Shown here piece by piece: positions 1 to 5,549 of a stretch of 5,549 nt of DNA. The stretch spans positions 1-5,549 of the forward strand of contig DRKE01000050.1 of the NCBI GenBank assembly GCA_011051925.1, in the 5' to 3' direction. This stretch comes from Deltaproteobacteria bacterium (GTDB lineage: Bacteria > Myxococcota_A > UBA9160 > UBA4427). A program made the position numbers and the translations under genes. Position 1 is the stretch's first letter; the number at the start of each line of letters is the position of its first letter. The notes under the pieces were generated by a model, which ran no database searches, was not told where the DNA came from, and saw only the letters and a list, made by a program, of their open reading frames with translations.

Positions 1-36
1 AAACGCCTGCACGGTCCGGCCGTGGCAGCGGCCTGA
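1..36 (+). CDS. possible C-terminal tail of an upstream gene (partial)
   Basis: Frame 1 reads 11 sense codons (KRLHGPAVAAA) and then TGA at 34-36, with G/C-rich third positions like the genes around it. The stop lies 8 bp before the ATG of the glycosyltransferase gene, a spacing typical of genes in one operon. Eleven residues are too few to identify a product, and the reading could be chance. If real, it means the glycosyltransferase is transcribed from a promoter to the left of the window, which fits the absence of any promoter-like sequence in the 44 bp before its start. Confidence 0.3.
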   Translation, partial: KRLHGPAVAAA

Positions 37-44
37 CCGCAGGG

Positions 45-1352
45 ATGGAGCCGCCTCTCCGCATCGCCTACGTCGCCTATCGCGGAAACATGAACTCGGG
101 CGGCCAGGGCATCTATCTCTGGTTCCTCGCTCGGGAGATGGCACGACGCGGACACCGGGTCCATGTCTTCGTCGGCCCCCCCCATCCCGATCCGATGCCT
201 TTCGCCGAGGTCGAAACCCTTCCCAATCAGCAGTTCTGGGCCAAATGGGTCCTGGGCCAGACCGACGAGATCATTCCCCGACAGCGCCCCCTCGAGGTAC
301 TGCGGCCGCTCAATTTCTACGAACTCGCGGCCAGCCGGCTCGGATTCCTGCCCGAGCCCTTCGCCTTCAGCGTTCGTGCCTTTCAGCGGCTGACGCGCCG
401 CCACCGCGCTGGCGACCGATACGATCTCGTTCACGACGTCCAATGTCTCGGGTACGGGCTGCTCGGTCTCCGCGCTCTCGGCCTGCCCGTCGTGACCACG
501 GTCCATCATCCCCTGACCGTCGATCGTCGAGCCTCTTTCGTGCGTGACGAAAGTTTCAGGGATGCTGTCGGAACCGCGAAATTCTATCCGATCGGCATGC
601 AGGCCTTCGTCGCCCGCCGACTCGATCGCGTCCTCACGTCTTCCGAAACGAGCGCCTGTCAGATCGTCCGTGATTTCGGCGTCCGACCGGAAAGGATCCG
701 CAACGTCCGAAACGGCCTGGACACCGAACTCTTCTCTCCCGACCCCCGGATCGGGAAGGATCCGAAGGGGCTTCTCTGCGTCGGTCGCTCGACGGACCCG
801 AACAAGGGCATCGCCACCCTCATCCAGGCACTCGCTCGTCTGCCCCGGGACGTCCGCCTGACCCTCGTCGACGACGACAGCCCGGACAATCAGGTCCGGG
901 CCTGGGCGCGGGAGGCCGGTGTCCTCGATCGCCTGCGTCTCACGGGCCGCGTCGGGACCACGCGGCTGGTCGATCTCTATCGGCGCGCCACACTCGTCGT
1001 CGTGCCCTCCCGTTACGAGGGCTTCGGGCTTCCTGCCGTCGAAGCGATGGCCTGCGGCACGCCCGTCGTGGCCACGCGAGCGGGCGCGCTTCCCGAAGTC
1101 ATCCAGCTGACGGGGGGCGGCATCCTGGCGGAACGCGACGACCCCGACTCGATCGCTCGCGCCGTGAGCCGGCTGCTCGGGGATCCGGAACGCCGGGCTT
1201 CGATGGCCAGCCGAGGACGGGAACGAACGGTGGCCGAACTCGGTTGGCCCAGGGTCGCGGCCCGAACCGCCGAGGTCTATGCCGAAGTCGTCGCAGAATC
1301 GCGGCGGGGACGACCGACCACCACGATCACATCGGCCAAGGTCGGCCATTGA
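45..1352 (+). CDS. glycosyltransferase family 4 (GT-B fold)
   Basis: This is a 435-residue retaining glycosyltransferase of the GT4 type, expected to move a sugar from a nucleotide-sugar donor to an unidentified acceptor in the cytoplasm or at the inner face of the membrane. The N-terminal acceptor domain opens with strand LRIAYVAY (5-12) and the glycine loop NSGGQGIY (17-24), and continues through HDVQCLGYG (130-138) and TVHHPLTVDR (152-161). The C-terminal donor domain has NGLDTELF (223-230), VGRSTDPNKG (246-255, with the usual donor-binding R and K) and the EX7E motif E325/E333 inside PSRYEGFGLPAVEAMACGTP. There is no signal peptide or membrane helix. ATG 45 is chosen because the first beta strand follows at once; the frame stays open to the window edge but contains no earlier start and only low-complexity residues. 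AGGG directly abuts the ATG, so ribosome binding looks weak. About 20 residues after the last family-like helix (VYAEVVA, 411-417) are encoded antisense to the neighbouring methyltransferase. Family is certain; substrate is unknown. Confidence 0.93.
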   Translation: MEPPLRIAYVAYRGNMNSGGQGIYLWFLAREMARRGHRVHVFVGPPHPDPMPFAEVETLPNQQFWAKWVLGQTDEIIPRQRPLEVLRPLNFYELAASRLGFLPEPFAFSVRAFQRLTRRHRAGDRYDLVHDVQCLGYGLLGLRALGLPVVTTVHHPLTVDRRASFVRDESFRDAVGTAKFYPIGMQAFVARRLDRVLTSSETSACQIVRDFGVRPERIRNVRNGLDTELFSPDPRIGKDPKGLLCVGRSTDPNKGIATLIQALARLPRDVRLTLVDDDSPDNQVRAWAREAGVLDRLRLTGRVGTTRLVDLYRRATLVVVPSRYEGFGLPAVEAMACGTPVVATRAGALPEVIQLTGGGILAERDDPDSIARAVSRLLGDPERRASMASRGRERTVAELGWPRVAARTAEVYAEVVAESRRGRPTTTITSAKVGH

Positions 1353-2083
1353 CGTGCCAGGGCATCGAGCCCACGCAGCAGCCAGCGCGCCAGCGGACGG
1401 GGAAGATGGCAGACGAGCGTGGCCCAGCCGGGTAGTCCCCATCCGATCGAGACACCCTGGACCGTTTCGATCTCGACGTGGCGCCGGGCCTGCTCCTTCA
1501 TCAGATCGAGTTCGTAGCGGGTGAAATGATCGCTCGGCGTGTCGTAGCCACGACGTCCACGAAGCGGCCCGAGGCCGAGCCAATCCTGGCGGAAGAGATC
1601 GATGGCCCGGGTGACGCGACATGCCAGCGAGTCGAAATTCGCGATCGCGAGGACGACCCGACCGTCGCGACGGGTCACTCGCGCCATCTCCGAGACCGCC
1701 GCCTCGGGATCGTCGAAATGATCCATCGCGCCCTTGCAGAAGGCCGCGTCGAAGGCATCGTCCTCGAAAGGCAGGGCATCGGCCCAGCCACGCACCCAGG
1801 TCGGTCGGCGAAGATCCGCGTCGAGATGAGCCGAACCGAAGGCCTCGGCCATCGCGGTCATCCGCGCCGAGGGTTCCGCCCCGACGACCCGGGCACCCTG
1901 CCGGGCCAGGGCAACCGAATCCTGGCCGACGCCGCTCGCCACGTCGAGGATCCAGCGTCCGGGATCTGCGCACGTCGCCTTCAAGGTGACCTCGGTCATC
2001 CGCTCGAACAGGAATTCGCTGTCCGGCGACATTCCCGTCGGAATGACATCGCTCATGTCCCGATCCAGATCGACGACCCGCAT
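1277..2083 (-). CDS. class I SAM-dependent methyltransferase
   Basis: This is a 268-residue Rossmann-fold methyltransferase (Methyltransf_11-like), predicted to be cytoplasmic. From the start chosen here, motif I is ILDVASGVGQD (45-55), the acidic end of strand 2 is VVGAEPS (66-72, E70 contacting the SAM ribose), the motif II region is ADALPFEDDAFDAAF (101-115) followed by KGAMDHFDDP (117-126), and motif III is VTRRDGRVVLAIAN (136-149). The C-terminal half (DHFTRYELDLM near 185-195, then GWGLPGWATLVCHLP near 214-228) probably forms the acceptor cap; the substrate cannot be inferred. ATG 2083 is chosen because upstream residues are arginine-rich and unlike a protein, and because TAGACT lies 7 bp before it. 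ATG 2056 (MSDVIPTG) is possible. ATG 2197, preceded by AGGA, is a longer alternative that would place the inverted repeat across the start. The gene converges on the glycosyltransferase gene and overlaps its last 76 bp. Confidence 0.9.
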   Translation of the reverse strand: MRVVDLDRDMSDVIPTGMSPDSEFLFERMTEVTLKATCADPGRWILDVASGVGQDSVALARQGARVVGAEPSARMTAMAEAFGSAHLDADLRRPTWVRGWADALPFEDDAFDAAFCKGAMDHFDDPEAAVSEMARVTRRDGRVVLAIANFDSLACRVTRAIDLFRQDWLGLGPLRGRRGYDTPSDHFTRYELDLMKEQARRHVEIETVQGVSIGWGLPGWATLVCHLPRPLARWLLRGLDALARQWPTLADVIVVVGRPRRDSATTSA

Positions 2084-2090
2084 GCGACCC

Positions 2091-2096
2091 AGTCTA
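2091..2096 (-). promoter_or_regulatory. putative -10 element of the methyltransferase gene (TAGACT)
   Basis: Read on the minus strand, TAGACT is followed by 7 bp and then the ATG at 2083. This matches the bacterial -10 consensus TANNNT and would put transcription start at or next to the start codon, as in leaderless mRNAs. No convincing -35 hexamer lies 16-18 bp further upstream, and no Shine-Dalgarno sequence precedes this ATG. Support is positional only. Confidence 0.33.
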
Positions 2097-2181
2097 TCCC
2101 GCCTGGCGGGCCCCAGCCAGCGAGAGCGCCTAGCAGACCGGACGAGGGGCCAGCCCGCGTCGCCGTCATGCGCGCGACCTC

Positions 2182-2213
2182 CCGCCAGGACTTCCATCAC
2201 GGAATCCTGGCGG
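2182..2213. repeat. 9-bp perfect inverted repeat (possible operator or RNA hairpin)
   Basis: The arms are CCGCCAGGA (2182-2190) and TCCTGGCGG (2205-2213), exact reverse complements separated by 14 bp. Outside them, GCGCG (2172-2176) and CGCGC (2216-2220) are also complementary, so a transcript could extend the stem across a small asymmetric internal loop. It lies between two divergent genes, about 43 bp upstream of the rightward TACACT and about 86 bp from the leftward TAGACT. It could be a dimeric regulator site or a structured 5' RNA. No run of T follows on either strand, so it does not look like an intrinsic terminator. Confidence 0.55.
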
Positions 2214-2255
2214 AACGCGCGGCACGTTCGTCTGGGCGAATGGGCCGGCCAGCGG

Positions 2256-2261
2256 TACACT
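2256..2261 (+). promoter_or_regulatory. putative -10 element of the membrane coiled-coil gene (TACACT)
   Basis: TACACT is followed by 8 bp and then the ATG at 2270. This is nearly the same arrangement as TAGACT before the divergent methyltransferase gene, and again suggests a leaderless or very short leader transcript. There is no Shine-Dalgarno-like purine run before this ATG and no clear -35 sequence at the usual distance. The call rests on consensus and spacing. Confidence 0.33.
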
Positions 2262-2269
2262 CGCGGTCG

Positions 2270-3553
2270 ATGCCCGATTCCGTCGAAGATCGTTCCGCGG
2301 ACGACGAGGGACCCGCAGAGTTATCGTCGCTCCCCGGAGCGGATCGGTCCGGCACCTTCTACGTCGCCTCGATCGGCCTGCTCGCGCTGCTCGTCGCCTA
2401 CTTCCTGACGATCCGCCTGGTCGAAGCGGCTCTCGATCGCGAATTCCAGCATCGGGTCGACGAGGCGATCCTCGTCAGCGACTTCGATCGGCCTATCGCC
2501 CAGCAGATCCGGGAGCGCGTCAGCCGGGCCGTCTCGGAGAGTCGCTGGGTCCGCTGGGGCGGAGTGCGCGTCACGACGCTGGTTCTCGCCCAGGACGGGG
2601 TGACATGGCTCTATGTCGATGGACACGGCACGCCCGTGTCCCAGGAAGGCCTGGCGCCGAACGACATCCTCGGCGAATGGATGAGCTACCTCCCGGCCAC
2701 GGCCGAAGTCACGGTCACGCTTCCACACAGCGCCCTGCTCTCGAATGGAATCCTGATCGGCTACGCGCTTCTCCTGCTTCCGTTCGTCTGGGCCGCGAAC
2801 CGGCGCCAGGCCGGCAAGCACTCGCAACTGATGCACGAGGCGCTCGCGATCCGCGATGCGGCCGCGCGCAGGACGAAGCAGATCGAGGAAGAACTCGCGC
2901 GCACGAGGTCGAAGCTGTCCGAAGTCGAACCGATCGGGCGGGAACAGAGCGAAGCGATCGACGCCCTCCAGCGCGAACGGGAATCCCTTCATCGCAAACT
3001 CGCAGAGCTGGCAGCGCGGGAGGAATCCCTCCGCGGACGGGCCGCACAAGCAGCCGAACTGGTCCAGGAGGTTCGCGCCCTGGAAGACCTCCTGGAAGAA
3101 GCGACGGAAGACCTCGAGTCGAAGGACGGCGAGATCGGAAGACTGGAGCGGAGTCTCAAGAAGGCCGCACGCTCCTCCGACCGGGCGTCGAATACCCGGG
3201 GAAAAGCGACCGGTCTGCTCGCCCGGCGTTTCCGCACGCTCTACAAGACGATCGAGATCGATGACCGCGCGATCGCCGACATCGCTTCGCTCGGAGACGA
3301 ATCCCTCCGATTGAAGGCGGAAGAAGCCATCAAACGCTTGGCCGAAGAGGCCGACAATGTCGCGATCCGCCGCAAGGTCGGCGGCCTGCCCGGCCATGTC
3401 CACGTCTTCGAGATCGGATTCGCGGGCAAGGGCCGCATCTACTACACGCGCGGAAGATCCCGCCGCTTCCGCATCCTCCTGATCGGCGCCAAGAACACCC
3501 AGCCATCCGATCTCGACTATCTCGCGCGACTTCCCCGACACGAGTCCGGCTGA
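2270..3553 (+). CDS. membrane-anchored coiled-coil protein with C-terminal RelE/ParE-like domain, function unknown
   Basis: I do not recognise this 427-residue protein as a named family. Order of parts: a short acidic N-terminus (1-27); transmembrane helix 1 (about 29-49, YVASIGLLALLVAYFL); a roughly 100-residue segment, probably extracytoplasmic (50-153), with strand-like VTTLVLAQDGVTWLYVDG (101-118); transmembrane helix 2 (about 154-176, followed by NRRQAGK, a positive-inside signal); a long charged coiled coil (about 185-300); a basic linker; and a compact C-terminal domain (about 320-423). That domain follows RelE-superfamily order: strand FRTLYKTIEI, two helices (to about 360), then strands through GGLPGHVHVFEIGF, GRIYYTR and FRILLIGAK, with a final helix. 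It keeps the family-like GRIYY and K408-N-T-Q. By inference it is a membrane sensor or scaffold presenting a RelE-fold domain in the cytoplasm. No antitoxin gene is adjacent. ATG 2270 is preferred for its TACACT spacing; ATG 2240 is an in-frame alternative. Confidence 0.82.
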   Translation: MPDSVEDRSADDEGPAELSSLPGADRSGTFYVASIGLLALLVAYFLTIRLVEAALDREFQHRVDEAILVSDFDRPIAQQIRERVSRAVSESRWVRWGGVRVTTLVLAQDGVTWLYVDGHGTPVSQEGLAPNDILGEWMSYLPATAEVTVTLPHSALLSNGILIGYALLLLPFVWAANRRQAGKHSQLMHEALAIRDAAARRTKQIEEELARTRSKLSEVEPIGREQSEAIDALQRERESLHRKLAELAAREESLRGRAAQAAELVQEVRALEDLLEEATEDLESKDGEIGRLERSLKKAARSSDRASNTRGKATGLLARRFRTLYKTIEIDDRAIADIASLGDESLRLKAEEAIKRLAEEADNVAIRRKVGGLPGHVHVFEIGFAGKGRIYYTRGRSRRFRILLIGAKNTQPSDLDYLARLPRHESG

Positions 3554-3598
3554 CCGCATCCCGCCTTCGGCTCCGGCACGAGACCGACACCGGACGAT

Positions 3599-4006
3599 TC
3601 AGGAAGCCCGGCCATCCCTCGCACCGGAGCAACCCGCGCCGACCGCCTCCCGGATCGCGGAGCGGAGCTCCCCTTCGTCCCAGGGCTTCGCCAGCAGACG
3701 GAAGAGATCCGCTGCCTCCAACTCGTGTCGGGAGATCCCTGAAGTCCAGCCGCTCAGCAGAATGCGACGGGTGGACGGCCAGCGCGCCCGGACCTGACAC
3801 AGCAGCTCGATGCCCGTGCTGCCCGGCATCCGCTGATCGGACACGACGAGTTCGAAGCGTCCGCCTTGCAGACGCTGGATCGCCTCTCGCGCATCGGAGG
3901 CCGTTTCCAACCGGAAGGGTTCTCTCCGCAGGCTGCGGACGATCGCGGACAGGACCCGGGGATCGTCGTCCACGAAGAGGACGCCCGGTCGCGCGTCTTC
4001 AGCCAT
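3599..4006 (-). CDS. single-domain response regulator (receiver only)
   Basis: This 135-residue protein is a CheY-like receiver domain with no output domain. The acidic pocket is VDDDP (12-16), the phosphoacceptor is D57 in VVSDQRMPG, the switch hydroxyl is S85 in ILLSG, and the conserved lysine is K107 in KPWD. The SDQRMPG and KPWD wording is typical of receivers found in RpfG-type regulators, but here the chain ends about 16 residues after the last receiver helix. It probably receives phosphate from the kinase encoded just upstream and acts by protein contact or in a phosphorelay. ATG 4006 overlaps the kinase stop by 8 bp (ATGGCTGA), which suggests translational coupling; no strong ribosome-binding site is seen. 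The same frame is open further upstream, to 4240, but that part only shadows the kinase gene. The gene converges on the membrane coiled-coil gene, 45 bp away. Confidence 0.92.
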   Translation of the reverse strand: MAEDARPGVLFVDDDPRVLSAIVRSLRREPFRLETASDAREAIQRLQGGRFELVVSDQRMPGSTGIELLCQVRARWPSTRRILLSGWTSGISRHELEAADLFRLLAKPWDEGELRSAIREAVGAGCSGARDGRAS

Positions 4007-5549
4007 CGGAAGTCGGGTCCACCCTTCCCCGTGTGACCTCAGGGCCGGCGTTTCGGAGGGGCAGTCGGATCTCGAACGTCGTCCCATGACCAGGCTCGCT
4101 CTCGACGAGGATCCGGCCCCCGTGCCGTTCGATGATCTGGAAGGACGTCGACAATCCCAGCCCGGTCCCGGCACCGACCGATTTCGTCGTGAAGAAGGGA
4201 TCGAAGATGCGACCACGGTCGGCCTCCGAGATGCCGACACCCGTGTCGCTGATCCGCACGACGATCTCGGGACCTTCCCTTGCCGTGGCGATCCGGATCA
4301 CGCCCGGCTCGGCCTCTTCCCTCTCTTCGATCGCCTGATAGGCGTTCACCAGGAGGTTCATGAAGACCTGTTTGAGTTGCATCGGATAGGCTTCGATCTT
4401 GGGCAGATCGGCATAGTCCTTCTCGAGGCGGACCGGGTGTTTCATCATCGTGAAGACGATGTTCGCCGTCGAATCCAGCGCCTGATTGATGTCGGCAGGC
4501 GATCGCGCCGGCGGATCCGGGCGCGAGAAATCCCGGAGATCCTTCACGATATGACGAATCCGCTCCGCCCCCTCTGCGGATTCGAGCAGCGCCTTCTCGA
4601 AATCCGAGCGCACGAACTCGAGGTCGATCTCACGCGACACGGCCTGGACATCGGCGGCAGCGGCGCGGATCACCTCGGGATCCGACTCGGCCACCGCTTC
4701 CGCCAGCCGATCGACCGCTTCCAAGTACTTGCCGAGGTCTCCCAGGTATTCCGACATCTGATGGAGATTCGCATGGATGAACCCCATCGGATTGTTGACC
4801 TCATGGGCCACGCCGGCGGCGAGCTGCCCGATCGACGCCATCTTTTCCGACTGCCTCACCTGGAGTTCGAGTTCCTTGACCTCCGACAGATCCTGGAAGA
4901 TCGCGACGACGCCGCAGGCGCGGCCTTCGGCGTCGAGTCGAGGCGAACACGAGACGCCGACGGGGACCCGTTTCCCGTCGGCCTGCTGCAGGACGGTCTC
5001 GGCCCCCTGGCTTCGTGTCCCATCGCCGAGACAGGCTTCGATCGGATCCGGTCCGCCCTCGGCAACGCCGAACCAGTCCGCGATCTGCCGGCCCGGCAGG
5101 TCCCCCTCTCCGACGCCCAGGATCCGCTCGGCGGGCGGATTGGCGAACGTGATCGTTCCCGCCGGGTCGGTCACGAGAAGCGCACTGTTGATGTTCCGGA
5201 TCAGGTCCCGATTGTCCCGGCGGAGCGCTTCGAGACGTTCCGAGAGCCATTCACTCTCGGTCACGTCGGAAATCAGGATCAGCAGCCGACCGGCATCCTG
5301 AAGCGCACGAAGCCGGACTTCGAAGGCCCGCGCCGCCCCCTCCGCTCCTTCGACGCGAACCAGCCGCGCGCCGCCCCGCTGGGCCCGGCCCGCAGGGCCG
5401 TCCCCGCCCTGCCGGAGATCCGGGTCGGTCGCGTCGAAGAGCGCCGCGGGAAGACGGGCGGCCAGGAATTCCGACCCCGGGGACGATGCGGACCGGGAGG
5501 GGAAGAGTCGACCGAACTCGGCATTCTCGGTCACGATCAGGCCGTCGGC
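3999..5549 (-). CDS. PAS-domain sensor histidine kinase (5' end outside the window)
   Basis: The visible part has 516 codons. Residue numbers here count from the GTG at 5534. Domains: a degenerate PAS-like region (to about 98), a clearer PAS domain (about 106-218, with NSALLVTDPAGTITFANPPA), a HisKA dimerisation/phosphoacceptor domain with H244 in GVAHEVNNP, and HATPase_c with the N box (FMNLLVNAYQAI, 391-402), G1 DTGVGI (430-435), F box FDPFFTTK (444-451) and G2 GTGLGLS (456-462). All catalytic motifs are intact. It should autophosphorylate on H244 and pass phosphate to the receiver encoded next. No membrane helix is visible, so the sensed signal is probably cytoplasmic unless the missing N-terminus spans the membrane. 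The GTG at 5534 is unlikely to be the true start, because the frame continues to the window edge with PAS-like ADGLI. The helical stretch between the H box and the second HisKA helix is unusually long (about 255-320). Confidence 0.93.
   Translation of the reverse strand, partial: ADGLIVTENAEFGRLFPSRSASSPGSEFLAARLPAALFDATDPDLRQGGDGPAGRAQRGGARLVRVEGAEGAARAFEVRLRALQDAGRLLILISDVTESEWLSERLEALRRDNRDLIRNINSALLVTDPAGTITFANPPAERILGVGEGDLPGRQIADWFGVAEGGPDPIEACLGDGTRSQGAETVLQQADGKRVPVGVSCSPRLDAEGRACGVVAIFQDLSEVKELELQVRQSEKMASIGQLAAGVAHEVNNPMGFIHANLHQMSEYLGDLGKYLEAVDRLAEAVAESDPEVIRAAAADVQAVSREIDLEFVRSDFEKALLESAEGAERIRHIVKDLRDFSRPDPPARSPADINQALDSTANIVFTMMKHPVRLEKDYADLPKIEAYPMQLKQVFMNLLVNAYQAIEEREEAEPGVIRIATAREGPEIVVRISDTGVGISEADRGRIFDPFFTTKSVGAGTGLGLSTSFQIIERHGGRILVESEPGHGTTFEIRLPLRNAGPEVTRGRVDPTSDG

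Larger units (their letters stand above)
2084..2269. other. divergent intergenic region
   Basis: This 186-bp gap separates the methyltransferase (leftward) from the membrane coiled-coil gene (rightward). Both neighbouring frames stay open across it, but the residues they would encode are arginine-, serine- and proline-rich with no recognisable fold, so it is read as non-coding. It contains one perfect inverted repeat and a TANACT hexamer beside each start codon, listed separately. No tRNA or other RNA gene is apparent. Confidence 0.6.

Noticed and set aside
2084..2260. 59-residue N-terminal extension of the methyltransferase
   Set aside because: The extra residues are arginine-rich and unlike methyltransferase N-termini, and would cover the inverted repeat and the putative promoter. 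ATG 2197 with AGGA upstream remains a minor alternative.
1478..2269. 264-codon in-frame extension upstream of the membrane coiled-coil gene
   Set aside because: It lies mostly antisense to the methyltransferase, whose motifs I-III are clear. The extension itself is arginine/proline-rich with no fold signal. Long stop-free frames are expected opposite GC-rich genes.
3227..3553. Stand-alone toxin-antitoxin locus
   Set aside because: The RelE-like region is in the same uninterrupted frame as the membrane and coiled-coil parts. No start with a ribosome-binding site and no small antitoxin gene is visible next to it.
2321..3559. 412-codon open frame on the minus strand opposite the membrane coiled-coil gene
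   Set aside because: The plus strand gives two membrane helices, a regular coiled coil and an ordered C-terminal domain. The minus-strand product has no recognisable motif and is a shadow of that gene.
3572..3594. Possible terminator hairpin between the convergent genes (TCCGG ... CCGGA)
   Set aside because: The stem is only 5 bp with a 13-base loop and is not followed by a T run on either strand. It is too weak to call in GC-rich DNA.
4007..4240. 78-residue N-terminal extension of the response regulator
   Set aside because: It overlaps the kinase ATPase domain in another frame, is serine/arginine-rich, and a receiver begins naturally a few residues after ATG 4006.
1..5549. CRISPR arrays, tRNA or rRNA genes, insertion sequences, attachment sites
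   Set aside because: No regularly spaced repeats, cloverleaf-like sequence, rRNA-like segments, transposase motifs or flanking terminal repeats were seen on either strand.

Overview
This is a high-GC window (about two-thirds G+C by eye) with densely packed genes, strong G/C third-codon preference and weak or absent Shine-Dalgarno sequences. The gene types are a PAS-type histidine kinase with a stand-alone receiver, a GT4 glycosyltransferase, a small SAM methyltransferase and a lineage-specific membrane coiled-coil protein. Together they suggest a GC-rich environmental bacterium, perhaps Myxococcota or another former deltaproteobacterial lineage. That placement is a guess from style; no marker gene is present.

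Layout, left to right: (1) positions 1-36 look like the last codons of an upstream + strand gene. (2) 45-1352 (+) encodes a GT-B fold, family 4 glycosyltransferase. (3) 1277-2083 (-) encodes a class I SAM-dependent methyltransferase. It converges on the glycosyltransferase gene, and the two coding ends overlap by 76 bp. (4) 2084-2269 is a divergent intergenic region. It holds a perfect 9-bp inverted repeat and, next to each start codon, a -10-like hexamer (TAGACT and TACACT) spaced as in leaderless promoters. (5) 2270-3553 (+) encodes a 427-residue protein of unknown function: two transmembrane helices around an extracytoplasmic segment, a long coiled coil, and a C-terminal domain that reads like a RelE/ParE/HigB-type toxin fold. 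(6) 3599-4006 (-) encodes a single-domain response regulator. (7) 3999-5549 (-) encodes a PAS-PAS-HisKA-HATPase_c histidine kinase that runs off the right edge. The kinase and regulator overlap by 8 bp and form one leftward two-component operon.

The glycosyltransferase and methyltransferase are plausibly concerned with modifying a glycan, lipid or secondary metabolite, but no substrate can be read from the sequence. The two-component pair is a separate signalling unit. The least ordinary gene is the membrane coiled-coil protein. Its RelE-like C-terminal domain has no antitoxin gene beside it, so it may be a domesticated, membrane-tethered RelE-fold module rather than a conventional toxin.
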